Shown: positions 24,656 through 33,475 of the stretch, piece after piece
Numbering within the stretch: the first letter of the stretch is position 1
Layout: every line of letters begins with the position of its first letter
The notes under the pieces: generated by a model
What the model was told of the DNA's origin: nothing
The model's database searches: none
Seen by the model: only the letters and a program-made list of their open reading frames with translations
Made by a program: the position numbers and the translations under genes
Assembly (NCBI RefSeq): GCF_017356035.1
Contig: NZ_JAFIQX010000001.1
Location: forward strand, 62,001-126,000
Reading direction: 5' to 3'
Source: Longitalea luteola
GTDB taxonomy: Bacteria; Bacteroidota; Bacteroidia; Chitinophagales; Chitinophagaceae
DNA length: 64,000 bases

Positions 24656-25648
24656 ATGAAAAAAATATTACAATACCTTTTTGAACATAAAACACTTAGC
24701 CGCGAGCAGGCGAAAGACGTTTTGATGAACATTGGTAAAGGTGTTTACAACGAACATGAAGTAACGGCTTTTATGACTGTATACCTCATGCGCAGCGTAA
24801 CGATTGAAGAGCTGCAGGGATTCCAGGATGCACTGCTGGAACTGTGTGTGAAAGTTGACCTCAACGGTTTCCCTGTCATTGATATCGTAGGTACCGGCGG
24901 TGATGGAAAAAATACCTTCAATATTTCTACCCTGAGTTGTTTTATTGTGGCTGGTACCGGACAAAAAGTGGCCAAACATGGCAATTACGGCGCATCTTCC
25001 ATCAGTGGAGCATCGAACGTGATGGAGCAGCTGGGATATAAAATGAAGAATAACCCCGACCAGCTGAAGAAGGAAGTGGATGAAGCAAATATCTGTTTCC
25101 TGCATGCGCCTTTGTTTCATCCGGCATTAAAGACAGTAGGGCCCATCAGAAAGAACCTGGGCATGCGCACTTTTTTCAACATGCTTGGTCCCATGGTGAA
25201 CCCGGCATTTCCGCCCTTTCAGCTGATAGGTGTGTACAATCTCGAAATGGCGCGCATTTATAATTACCTGTTGCAGTTAACCGATAGAGCGTTCACAATC
25301 ATTCACGGCCTGGATGGGTACGATGAGATTTCCCTTACCAACGATACAAAGGTGATCACTAATAACGGCGAAAAGATCATGACGCCCGAGCAATTGGGAA
25401 AACGAATGGTTAATCCAACCGATATATATGGTGGCAATACGGTAGAAGAAGCAGCCAAAATCTTCACCAGGATCCTGAAAGGGGAAGGAACCTGGGCGCA
25501 GAATGCGGTGGTATTGGCGAATGCAGCCATGGCGCTGTTCTGCACCGGTAATTATAAAACTTATGATGATGCGTATGGCGCAGCAGTTGTAAGTCTGGAA
25601 AGCGGGAAGGCGAATGAGGCATTGAAGAAACTGGTTGCGTTACAATAA
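24656..25648 (+). CDS. trpD: Anthranilate phosphoribosyltransferase
   Basis: The 330-residue enzyme transfers the phosphoribosyl group of PRPP to anthranilate. Motifs: the PRPP loop DIVGTGGDGKNTFNIST (about residues 79-95), KHGNYGASSISGASNVMEQL (anthranilate and substrate contacts), LHAPLFHPALKTVGPIRKNL and RTFFNMLGPMVNPA. Length and order match the family. It is separated from trpG by a short repeat. Confidence 0.96.
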   Translation: MKKILQYLFEHKTLSREQAKDVLMNIGKGVYNEHEVTAFMTVYLMRSVTIEELQGFQDALLELCVKVDLNGFPVIDIVGTGGDGKNTFNISTLSCFIVAGTGQKVAKHGNYGASSISGASNVMEQLGYKMKNNPDQLKKEVDEANICFLHAPLFHPALKTVGPIRKNLGMRTFFNMLGPMVNPAFPPFQLIGVYNLEMARIYNYLLQLTDRAFTIIHGLDGYDEISLTNDTKVITNNGEKIMTPEQLGKRMVNPTDIYGGNTVEEAAKIFTRILKGEGTWAQNAVVLANAAMALFCTGNYKTYDDAYGAAVVSLESGKANEALKKLVALQ

Positions 25649-25771
25649 GAAGTTCATAAGTTATTAAGTTATTGAGTTTTTCAATTTATATGTGCAGGTA
25701 CGAGAAAAGAAGTGGGTATAGTTTAAGCACGATTGTCGATTGACGATTGTCGATTCACGATCCACATTCAC
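25649..25771. repeat. Two tandem arrays between trpD and trpC
   Basis: First array (about 25651-25685): AGTTCATA, AGTTATTA, AGTTATTG, AGTTTTTC (period 8). Second array (about 25730-25765): CGATTGT, CGATTGA, CGATTGT, CGATTCA, CGATCCA (period 7). Both are inside the trp operon. Confidence 0.7.
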
Positions 25772-25789
25772 AAATGATCACGTTAAACA

Positions 25790-26575
25790 ATGAACATTCT
25801 AGATAAAATAATAGAGCATAAACGAAAGGAAGTTGCTGAAAGAAAGGAACAGACACCTGTAAAGGAGCTGGAAAAGCAGGCGTTTTATACGCGGCCTGTA
25901 TTGTCACTCAGTCAGTTTTTGCTTGATGGATCCAAAACCGGCATTATTGCCGAGTTCAAGAGGAAGTCGCCTTCCAAAGGCATCATAAATGGAGCCGCCG
26001 ATGTGGTTGAAGTGACTTCAGCCTATGCAAGGTTTGGCGCCTCCGGATTATCTGTACTCACCGATGAAATATTCTTTGGCGGCAGTACGGCCGATCTCAT
26101 CAAAGCAAGAGTGAACCAGGTGCCTATCCTTCGCAAGGATTTTATGATCGATGAATACCAGATCATGGAAGCCAGGGCCATGGGAGCCGATGTTATCCTG
26201 TTGATCGCAGCCTGCCTGACACCAGCTGAGGTTAAACGGTTAGCATCTTTTGCCGCTTCTTTACAACTGGAGGTATTGCTGGAATTACATGCCGAAGAAG
26301 AGCTGGAGCACATCTGTGATGAAACAAAACTTGTAGGTATTAATAACCGCAACCTGAAAACCTTTGAGGTCGATATTGACCGGAGCCTGCGGATGGCCGA
26401 ACGCATTCCCGCCGACAAGATCAAGGTCGCTGAAAGCGGTATCAGTTCGGTCGACAACATCAGGCTTTTTAAGCAACATGACTTTCGTGGGTTCCTGATA
26501 GGAGAGAATTTTATGAAAGAAGCGCATCCCGGTGAGGCCTTTCATAAATTCATAGCGCAACTGGAGTCAAAATAA
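25790..26575 (+). CDS. trpC: Indole-3-glycerol-phosphate synthase
   Basis: This 261-residue TIM-barrel enzyme closes the indole ring from carboxyphenylaminodeoxyribulose phosphate. Motifs: IIAEFKRKSPSKGIING (catalytic Lys, phosphate contacts), LSVLTDEIFFGGS, VPILRKDFMIDEYQI with catalytic Lys, LLELHAEEELEHI, VGINNRNLKTFEVDI and VAESGISS. It stands alone, not fused to TrpF. Confidence 0.97.
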   Translation: MNILDKIIEHKRKEVAERKEQTPVKELEKQAFYTRPVLSLSQFLLDGSKTGIIAEFKRKSPSKGIINGAADVVEVTSAYARFGASGLSVLTDEIFFGGSTADLIKARVNQVPILRKDFMIDEYQIMEARAMGADVILLIAACLTPAEVKRLASFAASLQLEVLLELHAEEELEHICDETKLVGINNRNLKTFEVDIDRSLRMAERIPADKIKVAESGISSVDNIRLFKQHDFRGFLIGENFMKEAHPGEAFHKFIAQLESK

Positions 26576-26624
26576 TATAGCGATTGCATGGCCACCACCC
26601 TAACACTTAAAATCTGACAACGCT

Positions 26625-27263
26625 ATGCGAGTAAAAGTTTGCGGTATGACCCTGCCTGAACAACTGGAACAATTAGGCCACATGGGCGTGACATTTGCCG
26701 GTTTTATCTTTTATCCCAAAAGTCAGCGCTATGTATTCAAAGGCCTTACCACCAGCCAGATCAGGAAAGAGAACAACATTAACAAGGTAGGCGTATTTGT
26801 AAATGCTTCCATAGAGGAAGTATTGCATATGGTAGACGAATGCCGCCTGCACATGGTACAGTTACATGGAGATGAAAGCCCAAAGTATTGCGAAAAGATC
26901 GCAGATTATGTATCGGTTGTAAAAGCCTTCCGCGTGAGCGAGAACGACAACATAGAATGGATGGTGCGATCGTATATGGATGTGTGCGACATGTTTATGT
27001 TCGATACCATGGGCGCAGGTTATGGAGGAACCGGAAAAAAGTTTAACTGGAACATGCTTAAAGAAGCAGCTATCGGTAAACCTTTTTTTCTGAGTGGTGG
27101 TATAGAACCCGGTGATGAAGAACAACTGAAAGAGTTTGCCGCGCTGCCGGTTGGTAAAGCATTGTTTTCTGTAGATATCAATAGTAAGTTCGAGGTAAGT
27201 CCGGGCATAAAGGACATGGAAAAAGTGAAACAATTTGTAACCCGGTTGAACAGCCGGTATTAA
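26625..27263 (+). CDS. trpF: Phosphoribosylanthranilate isomerase
   Basis: The 212-residue TIM-barrel enzyme catalyses the Amadori rearrangement between the TrpD and TrpC steps. Motifs: RVKVCGMTLPEQL with the catalytic Cys, FAGFIFYPKSQRYV, VQLHGDES, FMFDTMGAGYGGTGKKFNW with the catalytic Asp, FFLSGGIEPGD and VDINSKFEVSPGIKD. It is followed after 9 bases by the acetyltransferase gene. Confidence 0.96.
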   Translation: MRVKVCGMTLPEQLEQLGHMGVTFAGFIFYPKSQRYVFKGLTTSQIRKENNINKVGVFVNASIEEVLHMVDECRLHMVQLHGDESPKYCEKIADYVSVVKAFRVSENDNIEWMVRSYMDVCDMFMFDTMGAGYGGTGKKFNWNMLKEAAIGKPFFLSGGIEPGDEEQLKEFAALPVGKALFSVDINSKFEVSPGIKDMEKVKQFVTRLNSRY

Positions 27264-27272
27264 CCAATAGAT

Positions 27273-27791
27273 ATGATTCAAGTACGCACTGCCGAAGAGA
27301 AGGACCTGGAAGCCATGTTGGACATTTATAACGACGTTATTGTGAATACCACGGCGGTCTATGATTATAAGCCGCATACGCTTGAAATGCGGCGGCAATG
27401 GTTCCGGATAAAGGAAGCACAGGGCTTCCCGGTATTTGTAGCAGAAGAAAATGGGCGGGTGGTTGGCTTCAGTTCAATAGGGCCCTTTCGCGCCTGGGCG
27501 GCGTACAAGTATTCGGTAGAGAACTCGGTGTATGTGGCAGCGGATCAACGCGGCAGGGGAATTGGCAAAAAACTGATCGAACCGCTGATACAGGCAGCTT
27601 CAGCATTGGACCTGCATACTATAATTGCGGGAATAGATGCCGCGAACGAAGCCAGCATACAATTGCACCGCAGCTTTGGATTTGAAGAAGTGGCCACCTT
27701 TAAACAGGTAGGCTACAAATTTGGCCGCTGGCTGGATCTCACGTTTATGCAATTGTTGCTGCAAACACCCGGGCAGCCGGTTGAAGAGTAA
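27273..27791 (+). CDS. GNAT acetyltransferase of the phosphinothricin-acetyltransferase type, inside the trp operon
   Basis: The 172-residue protein is a full GNAT domain: TAEEKDLEAMLDIYNDVIVN, VAEENGRVVGFSSIGPFRAW, the acetyl-CoA segment SVYVAADQRGRGIGKKLIEP, and LHRSFGFEEVATFKQVGYKF. FKQVGYKFGRWLD near the end is the signature of the PAT/YncA subgroup, which acetylates amino groups of glutamate-like or other amino-acid analogues. It sits 9 bases after trpF and 32 before trpB, so it is co-transcribed. Its link to tryptophan synthesis is unknown; it could detoxify an analogue or intermediate. Confidence 0.88.
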   Translation: MIQVRTAEEKDLEAMLDIYNDVIVNTTAVYDYKPHTLEMRRQWFRIKEAQGFPVFVAEENGRVVGFSSIGPFRAWAAYKYSVENSVYVAADQRGRGIGKKLIEPLIQAASALDLHTIIAGIDAANEASIQLHRSFGFEEVATFKQVGYKFGRWLDLTFMQLLLQTPGQPVEE

Positions 27792-27823
27792 CGAGATGGC
27801 GACACATTAAATAAAGCATTACA

Positions 27824-29071
27824 ATGACGAACACAACAACATATCAGCAACCCAATGAACAGGGGTATTATGGAAAATTCGGCGGTGCTTACATTCCCGA
27901 GATGCTGCACCGCAATGTGGAAGAGCTGAGATCGAAGTACCTCGACATTATTTACGATCCTGCTTTTCAGCAAGAATTCAGAATGCTGTTACGCGATTAT
28001 GCAGGCCGCCCTACGCCACTGTATCATGCACAACGCCTCAGTCAGCAATACGGCACACAGATCTACCTGAAGCGGGAAGACCTCTGTCATACCGGCGCAC
28101 ATAAGGTAAACAATACCATTGGGCAGATCCTGCTGGCGCAGCGGCTGGGCAAGAAACGTATTATTGCCGAAACCGGCGCCGGACAACATGGCGTTGCTAC
28201 CGCAACGGTATGTGCACTGAAAGGCGTAGAGTGTATTGTATATATGGGCGAAAAAGACATCGAGCGCCAGGCGCCGAATGTAGCCCGCATGAAAATGTTA
28301 GGCGCTACGGTAATTCCGGCTACCAGCGGCAGTAAAACATTGAAAGATGCAACCAATGAAGCCATCCGCGACTGGATCAATAACCCGGTTGATACGCACT
28401 ATATAATCGGCAGCGTGGTAGGACCACATCCGTATCCCGATATGGTGGCGCGTTTTCAAAGCGTCATCAGCGAAGAAATACGGTGGCAGTTAAAAGAGAA
28501 GACAGGCAGTGAATTACCAACGCATGTACTTGCCTGCGTAGGCGGAGGCAGTAATGCCGCCGGCGCTTTTTATCACTTCCTGGAAGAGCCAACGGTGCAA
28601 CTGGTGGCGGTTGAAGCTGCCGGCCATGGGGTGCACAGCGGACTTAGCGCTGCTACCACCCAGTTAGGCAAACCCGGGGTGTTGCATGGCAGCAAAAGCC
28701 TGGTGATGCAAACGGAAGATGGACAGGTGGTGGAACCGCACAGTATTTCTGCCGGACTGGATTACCCCGGCATTGGCCCCCTGCATGCGCATTTGTTTGA
28801 TTCAGGCCGGGGTGCATTTTTAAGCGCTACTGATGAAGAAGCATTACAAGCCGCTTTTAACCTGGCTAAACAGGAAGGAATTATTCCAGCCCTGGAAAGT
28901 TCCCATGCCCTGGCCAGCCTCGAATACCTGAACCCGCTAAAAGCAAAAAGATCAGAAGCGCCCATACCGGCGAATGCGATGATCACCAAAGATTCAGTTG
29001 TAGTAGTTTGTTTAAGTGGAAGAGGCGATAAAGATATGGCCACGTATATGAAAGCCATGGACATGAAATAA
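27824..29071 (+). CDS. trpB: Tryptophan synthase beta chain
   Basis: The 415-residue PLP enzyme joins indole and serine. Motifs: [27 protein letters not shown], the PLP-Lys segment [57 protein letters not shown], the phosphate loop [12 protein letters not shown] and the C-terminal CLSGRGDKD. The sequence is of the common TrpB1 type that works with TrpA. Confidence 0.97.
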   Translation: MTNTTTYQQPNEQGYYGKFGGAYIPEMLHRNVEELRSKYLDIIYDPAFQQEFRMLLRDYAGRPTPLYHAQRLSQQYGTQIYLKREDLCHTGAHKVNNTIGQILLAQRLGKKRIIAETGAGQHGVATATVCALKGVECIVYMGEKDIERQAPNVARMKMLGATVIPATSGSKTLKDATNEAIRDWINNPVDTHYIIGSVVGPHPYPDMVARFQSVISEEIRWQLKEKTGSELPTHVLACVGGGSNAAGAFYHFLEEPTVQLVAVEAAGHGVHSGLSAATTQLGKPGVLHGSKSLVMQTEDGQVVEPHSISAGLDYPGIGPLHAHLFDSGRGAFLSATDEEALQAAFNLAKQEGIIPALESSHALASLEYLNPLKAKRSEAPIPANAMITKDSVVVVCLSGRGDKDMATYMKAMDMK

Positions 29072-29073
29072 AT

Positions 29074-29156
29074 ACAGGTACAAGTTACAGGTTACAAGTT
29101 ACAGTTTACAAGTTACAGGGAAAAACAACCTGCAGCCTTAAGCCTGTAACGTGAAA
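29074..29156. repeat. 7-mer array (GTTACAA type) between trpB and trpA
   Basis: GGTACAA, GTTACAG, GTTACAA, GTTACAG, TTTACAA, GTTACAG are tandem (29076-29119), followed by the inverse word CTGTAAC at 29144-29150. It spans nearly the whole trpB-trpA gap. Confidence 0.75.
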
Positions 29157-29180
29157 CAAAAAAGGTTCAATAAAAACACA

Positions 29181-29951
29181 ATGAATCGAATTCAGGAACT
29201 ATTCAAACTGAAAACAAGGAATATACTCAACGTGTATTGCACTGCCGGCTATCCGCAACTGAACAGCACCCTGCCTGTAATGAAGGCGCTGCAGGATAGC
29301 GGGGTTGACATGATAGAGCTGGGTATGCCGTACAGCGATCCGCTGGCAGATGGTCCCGTGATCCAGGCCAGCAGCACCAAGGCACTGGCCAACGGGATGA
29401 CGATTGCTACGCTCTTCGAACAGTTAAGAGGATTTCGTCAGCAAATACATGTACCGGTTATATTAATGGGTTATATGAACCCGGTATTGCAATATGGGTT
29501 TGAAAAGTTCTGTCAGCATGCTGCAGATGTGCCTGTTGATGGATTGATCTTACCCGACCTGCCGGAATATGAATATGAGAACGAATATGGCGCCATCATT
29601 CAGCGTTACGGACTGAAATTCATATTCCTGGTTACGCCGGAAACGTCGGAAGAGCGCATTCGCAGGCTCGACAGTTTAAGCACCGGTTTTTTGTATGCGG
29701 TTTCTTCTTCTTCTACCACCGGGAAAGATAAGGACATGAATGCGGTGAATAACTACTTGCAAAAGTTGAAAAAGATGCAACTTAAAAACCCGGTGCTGGT
29801 GGGTTTCGGGATAAAAGACAAACCAACTTTTCAGCAAGCCTGCGAACATGCCAACGGCGCTATCATAGGAACAGCATTCATAAAAGCGCTGGAAAATACC
29901 CCTGACATGGAAGGGGCTGTGAAAAAGTTTATTTCTGATATAAAAAGTTGA
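29181..29951 (+). CDS. trpA: Tryptophan synthase alpha chain
   Basis: The ATG at 29181 gives 256 residues. A frame starting at GTG 29151 would read out of the repeat array and is not supported. The TIM-barrel subunit cleaves indole-glycerol phosphate. Motifs: VYCTAGYPQLNSTLPV, DMIELGMPYSDPLADGPVIQ with the catalytic Glu, VPVDGLILPDLPEYE with the catalytic Asp, and PVLVGFGIKDKPTFQQ. It is the last trp gene, with hisH starting 12 bases later. Confidence 0.96.
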   Translation: MNRIQELFKLKTRNILNVYCTAGYPQLNSTLPVMKALQDSGVDMIELGMPYSDPLADGPVIQASSTKALANGMTIATLFEQLRGFRQQIHVPVILMGYMNPVLQYGFEKFCQHAADVPVDGLILPDLPEYEYENEYGAIIQRYGLKFIFLVTPETSEERIRRLDSLSTGFLYAVSSSSTTGKDKDMNAVNNYLQKLKKMQLKNPVLVGFGIKDKPTFQQACEHANGAIIGTAFIKALENTPDMEGAVKKFISDIKS

Positions 29952-29963
29952 TATACATACAAA

Positions 29964-30557
29964 ATGGACCTGGTAATCATAAAATATAACGCAGGGAATA
30001 TTCAATCGGTATTGTATGCGCTGGAACGCATTGGCGTGAACGCGCTGGTTACCGATGATTATGAAAAGATCCAAAACGCTGATAAGGTGATCTTTCCCGG
30101 AGTAGGGGAAGCCAGCAGCGCCATGCGCTATTTGAAAGAACATAAGCTGGATACCGTTATCAAGAACCTGCAACAACCTGTGTTGGGCATTTGCCTGGGT
30201 ATGCAACTGATGTGTGCCTACAGTGAAGAGAATGACACTACCTGTCTGGGCATCTTCGACGAACACGTAAAACTATTCTCCCCACCAACTGACAGGGGTA
30301 TTAAAGTGCCCCAGATCGGCTGGAATAATATCTTCAACCTGAAATCACCATTGTTTAAGGGGTTACCCGAGAACAGTTACTGTTATTTTGTGCATGGCTA
30401 TTATGCTGCCTTGGGCGAACATACTATTGCAACAGCAGATTATGTGCAGCCCTATAGTGCTGCCCTGCACCGCGATAATTTTTACGGCGCCCAGTTCCAC
30501 CCCGAGAAAAGCGCTAAAGTGGGCGAGCAGCTATTGAAAAACTTTTTGAGCCTGTAA
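29964..30557 (+). CDS. hisH: Imidazole glycerol phosphate synthase, glutaminase subunit
   Basis: The 197-residue class I amidotransferase supplies ammonia to HisF. Motifs: VIIKYNAGNIQSV, VIFPGVGEASSAM, nucleophile elbow GICLGMQ (Cys77) and AQFHPEKSAKVG (His179, Glu181). It lies 12 bases after trpA and 1 base before the next gene, so it is transcribed with the trp genes unless an internal promoter exists. hisG, hisD, hisC and hisB are not in this window. Confidence 0.96.
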   Translation: MDLVIIKYNAGNIQSVLYALERIGVNALVTDDYEKIQNADKVIFPGVGEASSAMRYLKEHKLDTVIKNLQQPVLGICLGMQLMCAYSEENDTTCLGIFDEHVKLFSPPTDRGIKVPQIGWNNIFNLKSPLFKGLPENSYCYFVHGYYAALGEHTIATADYVQPYSAALHRDNFYGAQFHPEKSAKVGEQLLKNFLSL

Positions 30558-30558
30558 G

Positions 30559-31692
30559 ATGACGATACAACCTGTTTCCTTACCCGAAGTGTGGGCCATG
30601 CGACAGGCGGTGATGTATCCGCAGGAAAGCATAGCTTTTGTTCAGCTGGAAGATGATGAAGCTGGTTTGCATTTAGGGCTTTATGCTGAAGGCGTTCTGG
30701 TGTCTGTTATTTCGGTATTTGACAAGGACAACGCAGTTCAGTTCAGAAAATTTGCCACCCGGACCGACCGGCAGGGCAAAGGTTATGGTACTACTTTACT
30801 GCAACATGTGATGGCATGGGCAAAAGCCCGCGGTAAAAAGAAGATCTGGTGTAATGCGAGGTTAACAGCAACCGGTATTTACAAAAAGTTTGGTATGCAG
30901 GCTGTGGGCAAACCCTGGCAGCAATACGGCCTCGACTTTATAAAAATGGAAAAACAACTATTGCAATCAACGAATATGCAGATCATTCCCGCTATTGATA
31001 TTATAGATGGAAAATGCGTGCGGCTGACGCAGGGCGATTATGAGCAAAAGAAAATCTACAATGAACATCCGTTAGAGGTGGCAAAACAATTCGAAGATGC
31101 AGGCCTGAAACGCCTGCATCTGGTAGACCTCGACGGCGCCAAAGCCGGTGCCGTGAAGAACTGGAAAGTGCTGGAGACCATTGCCGGTAAAACGGCGCTG
31201 GTGATTGATTTTGGCGGCGGTATCAAAACGGAGAAAGATGTAAACATTGTATTCAACTCAGGCGCTGCACTGGCAACCATTGGCAGTTTAGCCGTTAAAA
31301 ATGAAGCGGAGTTCGTAAAATGGTTGTTGCAGTTTGGAGCAGAAAAGTTCCTGTTGGGCGCTGATGTGAAAGAGGAGAAGATCACTGTGGGCGGCTGGCT
31401 GGAAACGACTGATATCACTATTTACGACTTTTTGCAGAAATATATCGAACACGGTGTGCAGCAGGTGTTTTGCACAGATGTAAGTAAAGACGGTTTGCTG
31501 GCGGGGCCGTCGGTTGACCTGTATAAAAAGATCATCGAACGTTTCCCGGCATTACATTTCATTGCCAGTGGCGGGGTTAGTTCCCTGAAAGATCTTGAAA
31601 TCCTGGCAGACATTGGTTGTAATGGCGCCATTGTTGGAAAAGCGATTTACGAGAACAGGATTACGCTGGAAGAATTGAAGAAATATAACTGA
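30559..31692 (+). CDS. hisA: GNAT acetyltransferase fused to phosphoribosylformimino-AICAR-phosphate isomerase (HisA)
   Basis: One uninterrupted 377-residue frame covers two domains. Residues about 1-135 are a GNAT domain (FRKFATRTDRQGKGYGTTLL with the acetyl-CoA loop, IYKKFGMQAVGKPWQQYGLD). Residues 140-377 are complete HisA: MQIIPAIDIIDGKCVRLTQG (catalytic Asp147), LHLVDLDGAKAGAVKNW, VIDFGGGIKTEKD, FCTDVSKDGLLAGPS with the second catalytic Asp, and FIASGGVSSLKDLEIL. The junction reads LDFIKMEKQLLQSTNMQIIP with no stop. HisA could also start at the internal ATG 30976. HisA isomerises ProFAR to PRFAR in histidine synthesis. Confidence 0.93.
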   Translation: MTIQPVSLPEVWAMRQAVMYPQESIAFVQLEDDEAGLHLGLYAEGVLVSVISVFDKDNAVQFRKFATRTDRQGKGYGTTLLQHVMAWAKARGKKKIWCNARLTATGIYKKFGMQAVGKPWQQYGLDFIKMEKQLLQSTNMQIIPAIDIIDGKCVRLTQGDYEQKKIYNEHPLEVAKQFEDAGLKRLHLVDLDGAKAGAVKNWKVLETIAGKTALVIDFGGGIKTEKDVNIVFNSGAALATIGSLAVKNEAEFVKWLLQFGAEKFLLGADVKEEKITVGGWLETTDITIYDFLQKYIEHGVQQVFCTDVSKDGLLAGPSVDLYKKIIERFPALHFIASGGVSSLKDLEILADIGCNGAIVGKAIYENRITLEELKKYN

Positions 31693-31955
31693 TTTCTGAT
31701 TTTGGGATTTCGAGATTTAAATCTCAAAATCCCAAAATCAGAAATATCAGGTTTGAGATTTTAGCATTCAGCGACCTTGAGATCACTTATGAGGCTTGCA
31801 ATAAGAGTAAATCTCAAAATCTCGAAATCCCGAAATCAGTAATATCAGGTTTGAGGTCTTGGCAATCAGAGACCTTGAGATCAGTTATAAGCCTTCCATT
31901 AAGTGTAAATCTCAAAATCTCAAAATCTCAAAATCTCGAAATCAGAAATTCATTA
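31693..31955. repeat. Complex 8-mer array between hisA and hisF
   Basis: This array fills most of a 314-base gap inside the his genes. At 31693-31744 two 26-base arms (centre at 31718/31719) form an inverted repeat with a single mismatch and no loop. Two diverged direct copies of about 100-110 bases follow (from about 31745 and 31841), each beginning ATATCAGGTTTGAG and ending in tandem AAATCTCA words. The last copy has three extra AAATCTCA units. Confidence 0.8.
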
Positions 31956-32006
31956 TAGGGTTAGAAAACCTAAAACTCAAAGAAAGCTTCCCTAAAAAGT
32001 ATAAAC

Positions 32007-32768
32007 ATGCTTTGTAAACGAATAATACCTTGTTTAGATATCAAGGATGGCCGCACGGTAAAGGGTACCAATTTTGTGAATCTCCGCGATGCAGGTGATC
32101 CGGTTGAGCTGGGTGCTCTATATGCGCAACAGGGCGCCGATGAACTGGTTTTCCTTGACATAACTGCAACAGTTGAAAAGCGCAAGACGTTGCGTGAACT
32201 GGTGAACCGTATTGCGCACCATATCAATATCCCGTTTACCGTAGGTGGAGGCATCAGCAGTGTAGATGATGTGAGCGCCTTGTTACAGAACGGCGCCGAT
32301 AAGATCTCTGTAAATACAGCTGCCTTTAAAAATCCGCAGTTGATACAGGAATTGTCGAAGGAATTCGGCAGCCAGTGCGTAGTGCTGGCTATCGATACCC
32401 GGCAGGAGGAAGACGGCGAATGGTATGTGTATTTAAATGGAGGCCGTACCAAAACGGAGGCGCGCTGCTTCGATTGGGCGAAACAGGGAGTAGAGCTGGG
32501 CGCGGGTGAAATTTTGCTTACGTCTATGAATCACGATGGAACAAAGCAGGGTTTTGCGCTCGATATAACCAGGGAGCTGGCTACAAAACTGCCGGTTCCG
32601 GTGATTGCTTCAGGCGGGGGCGGCACCATGCAGCATTTTGTAGATGTGTTTGAACAGGCCCATGCGGATGCAGCCCTTGCCGCCAGCATTTTCCACTTTA
32701 AAGAAATTGCAATTCCCGAATTAAAGGGATATTTGCAGGGCAGAAATATTGAGATCAGGCCGGTTTAA
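32007..32768 (+). CDS. hisF: Imidazole glycerol phosphate synthase, cyclase subunit
   Basis: The 253-residue TIM barrel uses PRFAR and HisH-derived ammonia to make imidazole glycerol phosphate and AICAR. Catalytic Asp11 ([16 protein letters not shown]) and Asp130 ([14 protein letters not shown]) are present. Other motifs are [32 protein letters not shown] and [17 protein letters not shown]. It follows the large repeat array. Confidence 0.97.
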   Translation: MLCKRIIPCLDIKDGRTVKGTNFVNLRDAGDPVELGALYAQQGADELVFLDITATVEKRKTLRELVNRIAHHINIPFTVGGGISSVDDVSALLQNGADKISVNTAAFKNPQLIQELSKEFGSQCVVLAIDTRQEEDGEWYVYLNGGRTKTEARCFDWAKQGVELGAGEILLTSMNHDGTKQGFALDITRELATKLPVPVIASGGGGTMQHFVDVFEQAHADAALAASIFHFKEIAIPELKGYLQGRNIEIRPV

Positions 32769-32819
32769 CACAACTACCAGGGAAAAATTATTTATAAATC
32801 GGTCAATTCCCCCGCCTTC

Positions 32820-32874
32820 TCCGCCTGCTCGCGGATCCGGACGGGCAGGCATTGACCATTGACCATTCACCATG
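32820..32874. repeat. Hairpin and 7-mer array before hisIE
   Basis: GCCTGC...GCAGGC makes a GC-rich hairpin (about 32824-32850) containing GATCCGGACGGGC, related to the direct repeat at 16201. Tandem TTGACCA, TTGACCA, TTCACCA (32852-32872) then leads directly into the hisIE ATG. Confidence 0.6.
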
Positions 32875-33474
32875 AAAGTAGATTTCAAGAAATACAGCGA
32901 CGGCCTGGTGCCGGCCATCATCCAGGACTTTATTACCCACCGGGTACTGATGATGGGTTTTATGAACGAAGAAGCCCTGCAGAAAACAATGGCCGAAGGT
33001 AAAGTGACCTTTTTCAGCCGCAGCAAAAAACGGCTGTGGACAAAAGGCGAGGAGAGTGGCAATCACCTGCTGGTAAAGGAAATATTGTCTGACTGCGATT
33101 ATGATACCCTGCTCATAAAAGCCCAGCCGCTGGGCCCTACCTGCCATACCGGCGCCGATACCTGCTGGAGCGAACGGAACCATTCTGAGGACTTTTTGTA
33201 TTACTTGCAGGATATCATTGAGTTACGTAAGAAAAGCGAAGACGAGAAATCGTATGTGCGCCAGCTTTTTAACAAAGGCATCAATAAAATTGCCCAAAAA
33301 GTAGGTGAAGAAGCGGTTGAACTGGTCATTGAGGCCAAGGACAGCAACGAGGAGCTTTTCCTCAACGAGGCTGCAGACCTGCTTTTCCATTATTTGGTAT
33401 TACTTAACGCAAAAGGTTATAATTTGCAACAGGTCGTAAGTATTTTACAGAACCGACACTCCAATAAAAAGTAA
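32872..33474 (+). CDS. hisIE: Bifunctional phosphoribosyl-AMP cyclohydrolase / phosphoribosyl-ATP pyrophosphatase
   Basis: The 200-residue protein carries HisI (residues about 1-105) and HisE (about 108-200). HisI motifs are MMGFMNEEALQKTM, VTFFSRSKKRLWTKGEESGN and the metal-binding GPTCHTGADTCW (Cys91, Cys98). The HisE motif is SYVRQLFNKGINKIAQKVGE, then EAVELVIEAKD and LLFHYLVLL. It catalyses the second and third steps of histidine synthesis. The next gene begins after a single base. Confidence 0.96.
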   Translation: MKVDFKKYSDGLVPAIIQDFITHRVLMMGFMNEEALQKTMAEGKVTFFSRSKKRLWTKGEESGNHLLVKEILSDCDYDTLLIKAQPLGPTCHTGADTCWSERNHSEDFLYYLQDIIELRKKSEDEKSYVRQLFNKGINKIAQKVGEEAVELVIEAKDSNEELFLNEAADLLFHYLVLLNAKGYNLQQVVSILQNRHSNKK

Positions 33475-33475
33475 T

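Noticed and set aside
29151-29180. N-terminal extension of trpA from a GTG
   Set aside because: It is translated from the GTTACAA array; homology-like sequence begins at the ATG 29181.
31693-31955. CRISPR array
   Set aside because: The repeats are 7-8 bases in tandem with inverted arms, without regular spacers of 30-40 bases, and no cas gene is nearby.
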